From: Theocolax elegans
Taxonomy: Eukaryota; Arthropoda; Insecta; Hymenoptera; Cerocephalidae
DNA length: 64,000 nt
Direction: 5' to 3'
Assembly (NCBI GenBank): GCA_026168455.1
Contig: CM047425.1
Coordinates: 45,518,362 to 45,582,361, forward strand
Under the pieces are notes generated by a model. That model was not told the origin of the DNA and did not search any database. It saw only the letters and a program-made list of their open reading frames with translations. Below, one piece after another: positions 11,394 to 20,849 of the stretch. Position 1 is the first letter of the stretch. Each line of letters starts with the position of its first letter. A program made the position numbers and the translations under genes.

Positions 11394-14300
11394 ACGAGGT
11401 CTCTATGCCCCCGGTAGATTCGTGTACGACCTCTAAAGTTGAAATAGAGAGCGTAGAGAATACGCAATTTCCTAGTGCGAGCACTAGTGCGACTAGTGTT
11501 GCGTCGAGCGTCGACGCGTCAAAACACTCGCACCCGGAAACCCACGAGTTACCGCAAGCGTTGCGTGACACGACGATAAAGACAACCCGAGATCCCAACG
11601 AAAATGAGGACCGTTGGTGGCTCCAAGTTGATATCGGTGGTTTCCGCGTTAGGTCGTTATACGATCCTGGAGCAGCGCATACTGTGATGGGCGCGCTGGG
11701 ACTACAAATTGCCAGTGCATGTGGACGAGCGCTCAGGCCGAGCAATGGTCGCGGAGCTCGCGTTGCCGACGGGCATTACACACCCATCGCTGGTTACGTA
11801 GATCTACCTTTTACACTAGCTGGCGTGAAAAAGGAGGTTACAGTGGCAATTATGCCAAACCTTGATCACGACTGCTACATCGGCACGAATTTTTGTCGTT
11901 TATTCGATGCCGTACATGACCCCAACGCTAACTTGCTCTATTTGAAACAAGCAGCGCAAAGCGTTAAACTAGAAGTAGCTAGTCTTAGCGCCTTGGGTTC
12001 ATTACTCATATCTGCTGTGGGACTCGCGCGAGTTGAGCAGATACAACGCGACGAAGTAGAGCGTCTACTTAATCGTGTTTTAAGCTCTAGCAGCGCGAAA
12101 CTCGGTTGTACTTCACGGATAGAGCACGAGATCGACGTAGGATCATCCCGCCCCGTGAAGCAAAAGTATTATCCGGTTTCGCGCAAAATAGATGAAGAAA
12201 TGCACAGGCAAGTCTTCGAAATGCTAGAGGCAGGGATAATCGAACCTGCAACCAGCGGCTGGTCTAGCCCAGTCGTAATGGTCCGCAAATCGAACGGTGC
12301 GTATCGATTTTGCGTCGACTTTCGAAAATTAAATGCTGTCACGAAGCCTGACGCCTATCCATTACCATATATGGATAATATACTTCGAAAATTACAAAAG
12401 TCGAAGTATATAAGTACGCTCGATCTCAGCAGCGCGTATCATCAAATACCGCTGAAGAAAGAGTCGCGGCCCTTTACAGCTTTTACTGTACCAGGGTTGG
12501 GACTATATCAGTTCACGCGCATGCCTTACGGCCTTGCATATGCGCCGGCGACCTTTCAAAGAGTCATAGACTCGATAATCACACCTGAGTTAGAGCCGTG
12601 GTCGTTCTCATATTTAGACGATATAATAATCGCTACGGAGACGTTCGAGGAACACCTCAAAATGCTTGAGGAAGTGCTCCAGCGAATAAAGGCCGCAGGT
12701 TTCACGATTAACAGGGAGAAGAGCGTCTTCTGCCGAGAGGAAGTTAAGTACCTCGGCGTCCTTGTTAATCACGACGGTTTTCGCCCAGATCCGGATAAAA
12801 TTGCACCGATAATGCAATACCCGGCCCCCAAAAACTTAAAGCAGCTCCGACGATTCATGGGAATGTCGTCGTGGTATCGCAAATTCCTACCGGATTTTGC
12901 GACACTCGCAGAGCCACTTACGCAACTTACAAAGAAGGGGCGTAAATATGAGTGGGGGGAGGAGCAACAAGAGGCTTTTACACAAATAAAAGCGCTCGTG
13001 GCTACAGCGCCCGTGCTCCAGCGTCCGGATTTTTCAACTCAGTTTGTAGTCCAAACTGATGCAAGCGACTCAGGCTTGGGTGCCGTACTTTTACAGTACG
13101 TAGACGGCGAAGAGAGAGTGCTCGAATTTGCTAGTCGCACTATGACGCAAGCTGAGCGCAATTACAGCGTAACCGAGAGGGAATGCCTCGCTGTAATATG
13201 GGCAATACGGAAATTTCGACCGTATATTGAAGGTTATACCTTCCGGGTACTAACCGACCATAGCAGTCTTCGTTGGCTATGCAATTTGCGCAATCCAACA
13301 GGGCGCCTGGCGAGATGGGCGCTAGAGTTGCAAGGGCACTCTTTTACTGTTGAACATCGCAAAGGGGCGCTTAATCACGTTCCCGATGCATTGTCGAGAA
13401 TGCACGAGGACGAAGCGCCCGAGATTTGCGCAATCACATGGGCGAGCGATACGCGCGATACGTGGTATACGCGCCTACGCGAACAAATACAGCAACAGCC
13501 GCGAGACTTTCCACGCTATAAAACGATAGGTGGACAGCTGTATATACACCGCCCAAGCGAAATACTTCCAGCAGAAATCGACGAGGATGATGCTTGGAAA
13601 ATTGTCGTTCCAAAGGAAAAGCGACAAGGAGTCATGCAAGAATGCCATGACGAGCCGACTGCAGGCCACTTGGGGCGCGAGAAAACATACGCTCGCGTCT
13701 CATTATATTATTTTTGGCCTAGAATGTACCGAGACGTACAAGAGTACGTTAAAACATGCCTCGTTTGCCAACAATGTAAAGTTGAGCAACGAGCGCCCGC
13801 AGGTTTGATGGGGCGCCGTGTTTTTGATCGACCATGGCAAGTCGTTGCGGCGGATATCATGGGTCCATTTCCCCGCAGTAAACACGGCAAAGAATACATT
13901 TTAGTATTCCAAGACCTATTCACGCGGTGGATAGAGTGCGCAGCGATTCGCAAGGCGAACGCGCAAACGATACTAAAAGAGCTTAAAGAGCGAGTATTCT
14001 TGCGCTATGGAGTTAGCGAGATATTTTTGTCGGACAACGGGACTGAATTTAAAAATCGTCTTGTCGACAAATACCTTGAAGAGCAAGGTGTGCTCCACAC
14101 TACTACGCCTCCATATCACCCCCAGGCGAATCCTGTAGAACGCGTTAATCGTTCCCTTAAGACCATGATAAAGTCTTTTATCGAGGAGAGCCACTCAACT
14201 TGGGACGAAAAACTACACGAGATAGTTTACGCGTACAATACATCGGTACATAGCTCGACAGAAACGAGCCCAGCGCTCTTAAACTACGGCCGACAGCCTA

Positions 14301-14494
14301 CTCCGCCGTCTTTTATGAAGAGAGCGCAAGATATAGCCGCTGCAGAGCAAGAGCAGCAAGACGCAATCGAGAACTGGAAAGCTAGGATGCGCGTCCTAGC
14401 AGACGTGCGCGATATAGCCGCAAATTGCGCGAGAAATGCGCAGGAGCGCCAAGCGCAATACTACGATGCCAAACACCGGGCTCGCGATTATTAA
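11354..14494 (+). CDS. pol: Ty3 pol: protease, reverse transcriptase, RNase H, integrase
   Basis: The domains run in standard Ty3 order. The aspartic protease has its active site at residues ~102-108 as LYDPGAA, with Pro where Thr or Ser is usual. The RT has FCVDFRKLN and the YLDD box near residue 420. RNase H has QTDAS (D~569) and TERECLAVIWAI. The integrase has a HHCC finger (HDEPTAGH...CLVCQQC, first H ~765) and a DD35E core: D~834 (AADIMGPF), D~894 (LSDNGTEF), E~929. The start shown is only where the frame opens; translation would arrive by the -1 shift at 11369-11375. The frame ends in TAA 14492-14494, inside the integrase and ahead of its C-terminal module, so the reading is interrupted. 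Confidence 0.96.
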   Translation: MREEGGKRTTGSVDEVSMPPVDSCTTSKVEIESVENTQFPSASTSATSVASSVDASKHSHPETHELPQALRDTTIKTTRDPNENEDRWWLQVDIGGFRVRSLYDPGAAHTVMGALGLQIASACGRALRPSNGRGARVADGHYTPIAGYVDLPFTLAGVKKEVTVAIMPNLDHDCYIGTNFCRLFDAVHDPNANLLYLKQAAQSVKLEVASLSALGSLLISAVGLARVEQIQRDEVERLLNRVLSSSSAKLGCTSRIEHEIDVGSSRPVKQKYYPVSRKIDEEMHRQVFEMLEAGIIEPATSGWSSPVVMVRKSNGAYRFCVDFRKLNAVTKPDAYPLPYMDNILRKLQKSKYISTLDLSSAYHQIPLKKESRPFTAFTVPGLGLYQFTRMPYGLAYAPATFQRVIDSIITPELEPWSFSYLDDIIIATETFEEHLKMLEEVLQRIKAAGFTINREKSVFCREEVKYLGVLVNHDGFRPDPDKIAPIMQYPAPKNLKQLRRFMGMSSWYRKFLPDFATLAEPLTQLTKKGRKYEWGEEQQEAFTQIKALVATAPVLQRPDFSTQFVVQTDASDSGLGAVLLQYVDGEERVLEFASRTMTQAERNYSVTERECLAVIWAIRKFRPYIEGYTFRVLTDHSSLRWLCNLRNPTGRLARWALELQGHSFTVEHRKGALNHVPDALSRMHEDEAPEICAITWASDTRDTWYTRLREQIQQQPRDFPRYKTIGGQLYIHRPSEILPAEIDEDDAWKIVVPKEKRQGVMQECHDEPTAGHLGREKTYARVSLYYFWPRMYRDVQEYVKTCLVCQQCKVEQRAPAGLMGRRVFDRPWQVVAADIMGPFPRSKHGKEYILVFQDLFTRWIECAAIRKANAQTILKELKERVFLRYGVSEIFLSDNGTEFKNRLVDKYLEEQGVLHTTTPPYHPQANPVERVNRSLKTMIKSFIEESHSTWDEKLHEIVYAYNTSVHSSTETSPALLNYGRQPTPPSFMKRAQDIAAAEQEQQDAIENWKARMRVLADVRDIAANCARNAQERQAQYYDAKHRARDY
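11369..11375 (+). promoter_or_regulatory. Slippery heptamer for -1 gag-pol frameshift
   Basis: The bases GGGAAAC lie in the gag/pol overlap and are phased exactly as G GGA AAC in the gag frame (codons GCG GGA AAC). A -1 slip continues into the pol frame. This is a canonical X XXY YYZ site just after the zinc-knuckle codons and about 18 nt before the gag stop. Confidence 0.8.
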
Positions 14495-14503
14495 ATCGGA
14501 GAC

Positions 14504-15127
14504 ATGGTGTGGAAAGTAAACAAAGTCCTTTCCTCGGCCGCCGAGGGCCGCGCAGCGAAACTAGCGCCTAATTTCGCAGAGCCTTACGTAATTACTGCAC
14601 GACTTGGTCCGAATACGTATAGATTACTCGATAAAGATGGCTATATCGTTGACTTAGTGCACGTGTCACACCTGAAGCCCTTTGAGAGTGCACAAGAAGA
14701 AGACGACGTCGAGATCAACTCTCACCCGTCGAGGGATGCGAGCGCACACGCAGCGATGAACGATCCGCTGTTACCGAGCGAGCGAAAGTCTGCGAGCGCG
14801 CAGCAAATTGTAAACGCGGATGCCTCAGCGAATGCATCAGATAGCGAGCGAAGCGTCAACGTGCAAACGCGTGCACGATGTTCGGGAGACGCTAATCTTG
14901 TACAATCTCAAGCGACACCCAAGCGGAGGGGAAGACCCAGGAAGAATGCGGTCGTTATAAAGAGGACCGGGAAGTCCTTACGCGCGAAGATTCCGTATAA
15001 ATCGTCCGAACCGATAAAAAGAGGCCGCGGTCGGCCGAAAGGTTCGCGAAATAGAATCAGTCCGACAAACGCTACGGATTCACCGCGAAAAACCCGTAGC
15101 GCGACTAGAAACGACGTATCCAATTGA
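14504..15127 (+). CDS. pol: Ty3 pol C-terminal piece: integrase GPY/F-like module and AT-hook tail
   Basis: This is in the same frame as 11354-14494 and separated from it by one stop codon. It begins with GDMVWKVNKVL and contains the integrase C-terminal fold ending LVHVSHLKPFE. A low-complexity tail carries two AT-hook-like motifs, KRRGRPRK and KRGRGRPKGS. AT-hooks bind the minor groove of AT-rich DNA, and this element and its solo-LTR relative both sit in ATATAT. The frame stops at 15125-15127, just before ORF3. Confidence 0.85.
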   Translation: MVWKVNKVLSSAAEGRAAKLAPNFAEPYVITARLGPNTYRLLDKDGYIVDLVHVSHLKPFESAQEEDDVEINSHPSRDASAHAAMNDPLLPSERKSASAQQIVNADASANASDSERSVNVQTRARCSGDANLVQSQATPKRRGRPRKNAVVIKRTGKSLRAKIPYKSSEPIKRGRGRPKGSRNRISPTNATDSPRKTRSATRNDVSN

Positions 15128-15130
15128 CCT

Positions 15131-15165
15131 TCCTAACTTTCCTTTTCTGTTTGTTGTGTCTTAGA
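15131..15165 (+). promoter_or_regulatory. Splice acceptor and branch-point-like region before ORF3
   Basis: The stretch reads CCTAAC followed by ~20 pyrimidine-rich bases and ends TTGTGTCTTAG at 15164, two bases before the ORF3 ATG. This is an almost ideal 3' splice site. It suggests that ORF3 is made from a spliced subgenomic mRNA, the way env is made in errantiviruses. Confidence 0.65.
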
Positions 15166-16047
15166 ATGGACCTACCTGAGATCGAAGCGCTGATTGAGCG
15201 CCTGAGAGACGCCTTAAACGGCATCGGCAGTCCAGCCGACCCGATCCCCAGGATCTTTGCGCAGGCCCGAGGAGAACCTGCGCCAAGAGAAAACCCAGAG
15301 GAGAGCGCCTGCTCAGAAACCACCTGGTTCCTGTGGGTTACGGACCTCGAGGAGGAGGAGGAACGCGCAACCCTGGAGGAGGTAACGGAGGAGGAGGCAG
15401 CAGCGGAGGCAATGAGTCCGGAGCCCAGCCTCTCTGTCCTTCCGCCGCTTCGCCGCCCGAAGCCGATCCAGCCACCGGTTACCTCGAAGCCGACCCCGAC
15501 TCTAGAGGAGTATTGGTCGGAGATAGAACCGGTCACGGCGGAAGCCCTCAAAACGGCAGTGGAGGCGGAAGAACTCCTCAAACATGCCTTCGGCAAGTTC
15601 CGCGAGGGCATGAGGCGGTATGGCGCCGCCTTTGAGACACGCGCAGGTCCTTATTATGCGCTCTTGTCGGATCGACAGGACGAAATGCGCATAATAAAGG
15701 CCGACCGAGCGAAGCGCACCAAGGAGCGCCAGCGGCAGGAGGCCGTTCGGCGTGAAAAAGAACAGCGCTTGGCTGAACAGCGCCAAGCCGAGGAGAAGAT
15801 ACACGCTCTGAGGCAACAGCTTGAGGAGCAAGAGCGCATCGCCGAGCGCGCGCGCAAACGCGTAAACCAGCTCAACGCCGGAAAACCAGAGCTCGGCAAC
15901 TCAACGGCGACAAGGACCACCGGCACAATACCCAAGACCACCAAGAAGGTCTGCTCCATCTGCGAGCATCCAGGGGTATCGCGCAGTGATCGGTGTCCGA
16001 ACTGGGAGCAGCACCACCAGTATCCCAACCCCTTCAAAAAAGGATAA
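15166..16047 (+). CDS. Ty3 third ORF: coiled-coil protein with C-terminal Cys/His motif (not env-like)
   Basis: The frame has an ATG at 15166 right after a splice acceptor. The frame stays open upstream to 15124 but with no ATG, so 15166 is the supported start (293 residues). The N-terminal half is acidic (EEEEERATLEEVTEEEAA) and proline-rich. Residues ~170-235 are a charged heptad-like coiled coil (REKEQRLAEQRQAEEKIHAL). The end has CSICEHPGVSRSDRC and HH, a possible zinc-binding knuckle. No signal peptide or membrane anchor is seen, so it is not an envelope protein. It replaces env in position. Its role is unknown; particle or nucleic-acid binding is a guess. Confidence 0.75.
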   Translation: MDLPEIEALIERLRDALNGIGSPADPIPRIFAQARGEPAPRENPEESACSETTWFLWVTDLEEEEERATLEEVTEEEAAAEAMSPEPSLSVLPPLRRPKPIQPPVTSKPTPTLEEYWSEIEPVTAEALKTAVEAEELLKHAFGKFREGMRRYGAAFETRAGPYYALLSDRQDEMRIIKADRAKRTKERQRQEAVRREKEQRLAEQRQAEEKIHALRQQLEEQERIAERARKRVNQLNAGKPELGNSTATRTTGTIPKTTKKVCSICEHPGVSRSDRCPNWEQHHQYPNPFKKG

Positions 16048-16351
16048 GGGAACAGATAACGGTGCGGGCGTGATTAGAAGGGTCTCACGCCCGAAGTACA
16101 TGTAAATATGTAAACTATTTTTTTTCTTTTCGTCCGTGCATATACATGTACAATAGCCTAATTAAAGGCCCAGGGCCCTTTTTCTAAAAATAATTGTGTT
16201 TAAACCTTAATTTGTTCTGTCATAATCCCAATAAAATCAAATCTATCCCTAAAGAAAAATCCTATGATTACCTAACGTCGCGATAGTAGTTTTCGTCGTA
16301 GTTTTTTTTTAGAGTCTATTATCCAGGGGATAATCGACTCTGGAGGGAGGA
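16048..16351 (+). other. Ty3 3' untranslated region and polypurine tract
   Basis: About 300 bp without an ORF ends in the purine run TGGAGGGAGGA (about 16341-16351), immediately before the 3' LTR at 16352. This is the expected plus-strand primer. Confidence 0.85.
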
Positions 16352-17584
16352 TATAACGGGCGCGTGTTCTTAAACACGATCGCGATAGCCCGTAAAATCG
16401 AAAACCGCGTAATTAAGGGATTACGCGCGATCGCGCAACGTCGCGAAGGGCCGCGAGATACCGAATCTAGTCAGTCCGTTACGAGCCGTATCGACGAGCG
16501 GTCGTGATTCACGTGAAAAAAGAGCGGAAGCCGTAAGAGAGACGAGACGTGCGACGAGATCGAGAGCGAGAGTGAACGAGGTGAGTCGAGGCAGCTCCCG
16601 GAGAACAAGCCGTTCTGAGGACGCGGGTCTGTTCATCTCCAGGACGGATAGCCGCCCGGGACGACTTGCACTCGTCGAAGCTTCGCGAGATAGAAAGAGA
16701 GAGAACGGGATTGAGAGTAGCCGTTTCGCCGGCGCGTTCCTGCGCACCAAGTAAGTTGTTTACAACTTGGATCGGGTGGCATCGACTTCTTCCGGGAAGA
16801 GCGAGACGCAGTGCAGCAAACACTGTCGGTTCGAGGGCGCGATTCGCCCAACCAGGCTTCCTCGCGCACGCGGCTAGGTAGATCGGTAACTCGGGTTACC
16901 CGATTCCCCGCGTCTTCCCCGTGGGACGTAGGAGCGCACGAGCGCGTGCGCGCGTGTGGATATAGCCGCGACCGGGCCGTCGCGATTGCCTGCGCGCCGT
17001 CGAGGTTACGCGTTGTTTCACCGTAGTTCCTAGATGATTCTTACTCTTAAACAACCCAGTATTTGTTAATTGTTTAACACCGTGCGTTATTGAGCGCTAC
17101 CGAGCGCCTGTACATCTTTAGTATATTCGTTTGTAAATATCGTTGTAAATATTAGTGTTCAATATATATTTAACTGTAAATTCTTACTCTCACGCGTGTT
17201 TATTATTAAATCCCCGTATTCCTATTCCCGCTTACCCAGCCGCCTCCGCGGGCACGTTAGCATTTTAGCTAACGTGCATTCTGAGCGGTCGAGCCCCGTG
17301 TTCCAACGACGGGCACGAGCAACCACAAGCACGCATCCTTCACGCGGCTTGTACAAATCTACCCGAGTGCGACTCGGTCCGGCGATTCTCCCCGCGGCGG
17401 AGAATCGTCCTCGTTGTTTACGGCGCATCATCACCGAGATACCGCGGTTGCACCACGGCTATAGCCCGTGCGCGGTATCGCGGCATCGAGGGACACGGCA
17501 GCGCGGCGCGAGGCCCGCGCAGGTAAGTCCTCACCTCGAAAGCGGTGCTCGACGAGGAGCACGCGCTAGAATCGCCCCGTTACA
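16352..17584 (+). repeat. Ty3 3' LTR
   Basis: The LTR has the same 1233-bp length and ends as the 5' LTR. I see single-base differences near 6737/16417 and 6829/16509, a cluster of four within about 10 bp (around 6862-6872 versus 16542-16552), and one near 7608/17288. Confidence 0.95.
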
Positions 17585-18097
17585 ATATATATTATATAAT
17601 TAATTAATATTATTATTAAATTACATTTTCTAGTTCTTCTTTTATGTTATTTCTTATTAATTCAGCTTTATGACGTACATAATCGGCTATAGTTTTACTG
17701 GATACAGTTATTTTTTCCTTTCGAGGAAGAGCTTCGAGAATGGGGTCCAGAATATCGCGAAAACCTTCATCATTTAATGAAGCAAAAGGATGACCACATT
17801 TTGCAACTATTTTTACGCATGCTTGCCTTATTGTACTACCACTAAGGTTTACTTCGATTCGATTAATTTTATTATCAGATAGCCCGTCTTCTTTCAAAGA
17901 ATTTTTAATTCTCAAAAATTCTTTATATTCATGATTTACATGCTTCTTAAATAAATGATTCTGCAAGTTACCAGCATGTTTGCCCTAAAATAATGTAAGG
18001 TATGTTTGTATTTTATTTAATAAAAAGAAAATAAAATAAACGAAATTGCATGATTTTCAATTATATTGGAACTTTTTATTTTACAAAACTTGACTGT

Positions 18098-18142
18098 TTT
18101 ATGGAATAAGATTTTATGGAATAAGATTTTATGGAATAAGAT
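18098..18142. repeat. Short tandem repeat, 15-bp unit
   Basis: About three copies of TTTATGGAATAAGAT occur in the first intron of the hAT transposase. Confidence 0.8.
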
Positions 18143-18368
18143 CTTGTTAGAGAGCCTACAGAGTAGAAACAAACATATTACTAGTAGAGCTTGTCTACTA
18201 GTTTTGTATAAAATTACAGCAATTTTTAGAAGGTCAATCAAAAGATAAACATATTTCTTTGATTTTCTCAAAACGATAAATTTTGACTTAGGCCCTTATT
18301 ACACGCAGCTCTTCAATTAAATAAACAATCTGATTATCGTAAGAAAGAACTAACAACTGCTCAAATTA

Positions 18369-18370
18369 AG

Positions 18371-18404
<34 letters not shown>
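18369..18404. repeat. (CA)n microsatellite
   Basis: A dinucleotide CA run lies in the hAT intron. Confidence 0.9.
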
Positions 18405-19814
18405 AATACATACACAAGTTAGTTCATACAGTTTAATTTTAGTGATTAATAATAGGATTATCTGAAAATATTTGTGTATTTTTAAAAACGATAACATTTT
18501 AAACATTTGCAAGGAAGATACTAAAACTTAAAAGCTAAGATAAAAGTTCTGTAAAATTTTCTTTTGTTACTATAAAAATTATAATGCGTCACAGAATAAT
18601 AGTTATTTTCGCAGAATAAATAATGATTTGTTTAAATAACCAGCAAAGAGGTTTGCTGTATTTTTCATTAAAATTAATAGTGAAACTAAGTTTTCATGTT
18701 TAATGTAGTTTAAAGTAAGTTATTACAAAAAATGATTATCTCGGTTATTACAATTACAATAAGATTACTGAAAAATAAATTATTACTTCTCTAACATGCA
18801 ATCAGGTATATTAAAATTTACGTACCTTTAAACTAGTTCCACAGGTCTTACATTCAGATAAATCTTTCTCACTATTGTATATAAAAAAGTTGTGTGCTGG
18901 ATTACTTTGTGGTCTCCCCAAATACACTGTATTTGATCTTTTCATTTTTTTTATTACACTCATGCACAAAAACGAATTCAATTCACAATCACTATAAATC
19001 TAAACAAGAATAAACAACACGGTTCTGTATTAACAGTCGTTGTTCTCGTGTCACGGTTCACTACATAATAACTGTACAAACTTCTGATCAGCCTTCATTA
19101 CGTTGGCAATTAACATTGTTTACAATAACTTAATAATATTATGAATGATTGAATGAAATTATAATATATTGAAATAATAATATATTGAAATTATAAAATA
19201 TATTGAGTAAAAAGTATAATATCGAACGATATTTTTTGATACTCTTTAAATTGCAAATAATATATTATATAATCACTTTCTTAACAATAAAAATCCGGGA
19301 ATTATTTTTTCGAAAGCGAATATACATTTTCAAAAAGTTGATACTCTCTGTTTTCAAATTATTTTTAATATCTACTTATTGCTTTTTGAAAGTATGTACA
19401 CATATTTTTTAAACGTTAAAAGTCACTTTTTTGCAATGACCGCATTCTTACTACTACAAATTGATTGTTAACTATTTGCAATTTAGATTTTAGAGAGTAC
19501 AGTGTGCATAAATGGAATTTAAATAATTTTTTTGTTCTTTAAGATGCCCATATAAAGTAACGAAAGAAAATTTTTGTTTATTATTTTATAAAGAAACAAA
19601 ATATTGTTTCAATTTTGTTATTAGTAACGAAAATAAACGAAATTCACTTTTGGTTTTGATTTTATAATAACTAAATTAAACAAAAGTTATTTTCGTTTTC
19701 GTTATCAAAAACGAATAGAAACGAAAACGAAATATGATACGATACTGTAAAAAGAAAATTTTTAACCGTAAACAAAAAATTTCGTTTTGTTTCAAGGAGG
19801 TCCTTGCTCAGAAT

Positions 19815-20841
19815 AAAAAGGTGCCAACTGAGAATCCGGTTGGAAAAGGTGCCAACTCGGAATACGTTTGGAAAAGATGCCAACTAGGAGTCCGGTTGGA
19901 TAAGGTGCCAACTCGGAATCCGGTTGGAAAACGAGTCAACTGGGAATCCGATTGGAAAAGGTGCCAATTCGGAGTCCGGTTGGAAAAGGAGTCAACTCGT
20001 TATTCGGTTGGGAAAGGTGTCAATTCGTGGGCAAAACTTTTCCATTTATCTTATTAATTATCTGTCCTATGACTTAAATATATATTGGCATTTAAAAATG
20101 TTGGTTATACAATTATTAATTTTGTATGTATAAACGCGATTATATACTCTAGTGTGTGTGTATTTAAGATTTCAAATGCTGTTTACAGAATCATCAATGT
20201 AAAAAGTAATCAATCTCTGATATTGACAGTCATTAATCGTCAAAGCATGCCAATGTTTGATTGCGTCGATTATTTTTATGGCGTCCAGATCTTTTTAAAA
20301 TTTGTTTCATTAAACTTTTACGTCGAACTAATCGTTTTCGATGAGAAAAAGCCGGAATGAAGAAAAAAGTTGAAAATATCCTTTTTCAGATTTTTGAACC
20401 TCAGTATCTGCAAAACATCGCTGAGAAAAAATATGAACAAAATCTATTTTTTCGCGTTTCCGAATTTAAATAAAATCGCCATTATATAAATTACAGTGCG
20501 AATAGAGCGCATAAGGAACATTTTCAAGTGCCAATATATATTTAAGTCATAGGACAAATAATTAATAAGATAAATGGAAAAGTTTTGTCCACGAATTGAC
20601 ACCTTTCCCAACCGAATATCGAGTTGACTCCTTTTCCAACTGGATTCCGAATTGGCACCTTTTCCAATCGGATTCCCAATTGACTCCTTTTCCAACCGGA
20701 TTCCGAGTTGGCACCTTTTCCAAACGTATTCCGAGTTGGCACCTTTTCCAATCGGATTCCTAGTTGGCATCTTTTCCAAACGTATTCCGAGTTGGCACCT
20801 TTTCCAACCGGATTCTCAGTTGGCACCTTTTTATTCTGAGG
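19815..20841. mobile_element. Foldback element with 28-bp minisatellite arms
   Basis: The left arm (19815-20105) holds about eight copies and the right arm (about 20520-20841) about nine inverted copies of a 28-bp unit like GGTGCCAACTCGGAATCC...GGTTGGAAAA. Beyond the arrays the arms stay complementary through 'ttatcttattaattatctgtcctatgac' and 'tatattggca'. The ~410-bp centre is AT-rich and non-coding. Because 28 is not a multiple of 3, the open frames across the array cycle through three peptide phases and are artefacts. The left tip is now at 3322-3346, split off by the hAT. Confidence 0.88.
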
Positions 20842-20849
20842 CGACGATT

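Larger units (their letters stand above)
6672..17584 (+). mobile_element. Ty3/gypsy LTR retrotransposon, nearly complete
   Basis: Two 1233-bp LTRs (6672-7904 and 16352-17584) bracket a primer-binding site, gag, pol and a third ORF. Flanks are ATATAT on both sides (6666-6671 and 17585-17590), consistent with a 4-6 bp target duplication. The insertion lies in an intron of the hAT transposase and in the opposite orientation. By eye the LTRs differ at only about seven positions, so the insertion is young, yet gag has a frame break and pol an in-frame stop. Confidence 0.96.
17625..18945 (-). pseudogene. hAT transposase, N-terminal exons with BED-type zinc finger
   Basis: Exon 1 runs from ATG at 18945 to 18826 (40 codons) and exon 2 from 17984 to 17625 (120 codons). 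Both are phase 0 with GT/AG borders. Exon 1 ends with CKTCGTSLK and exon 2 starts GKHAGNLQNHLFKKH. Together they form a BED zinc finger (CX2C...HX4H) that binds transposon ends. The following intron (17624 to 6487) contains the whole Ty3 element. These exons are intact; the disabling changes are downstream. Confidence 0.85.
3347..19806 (-). mobile_element. hAT-superfamily DNA transposon, interrupted by a Ty3 retrotransposon
   Basis: The terminal inverted repeats read CAGGGACCTCCCGAAACAA at the left and CAAGGACCTCCTTGAAACAA on the complementary right end. The element is flanked by a perfect 8-bp target duplication CTCAGAAT (3339-3346 and 19807-19814), the hallmark of hAT transposition. Subterminal regions (3350-3600 and 19540-19800) are full of CGAAAACGAAA-like words that could be transposase binding sites. 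Without the nested retrotransposon the element is about 5.5 kb. Its transposase lies on the minus strand with N-terminal exons near 18.9 and 17.8 kb and the rest at 6.5-3.8 kb. Confidence 0.95.

Noticed and set aside
15124..15165. Upstream start of ORF3 giving a hydrophobic leader (TFLTFLFCLLC) resembling a signal peptide
   Set aside because: The frame there has no ATG (the codon is TTG), and the hydrophobic run is the polypyrimidine tract of the splice acceptor.
15333..15635. Glycine-rich 100-codon ORF inside Ty3 ORF3
   Set aside because: It is an alternate frame of the GA-rich part of ORF3. The ORF3 frame has the better context, with an ATG behind a splice acceptor, and is longer.
19734..20057. 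ORFs with repeated GKGAN/KRCQL/VPTENPV peptides
   Set aside because: They are produced by a 28-bp minisatellite read in rotating frames, and the inverted array gives the same peptides from the other strand.
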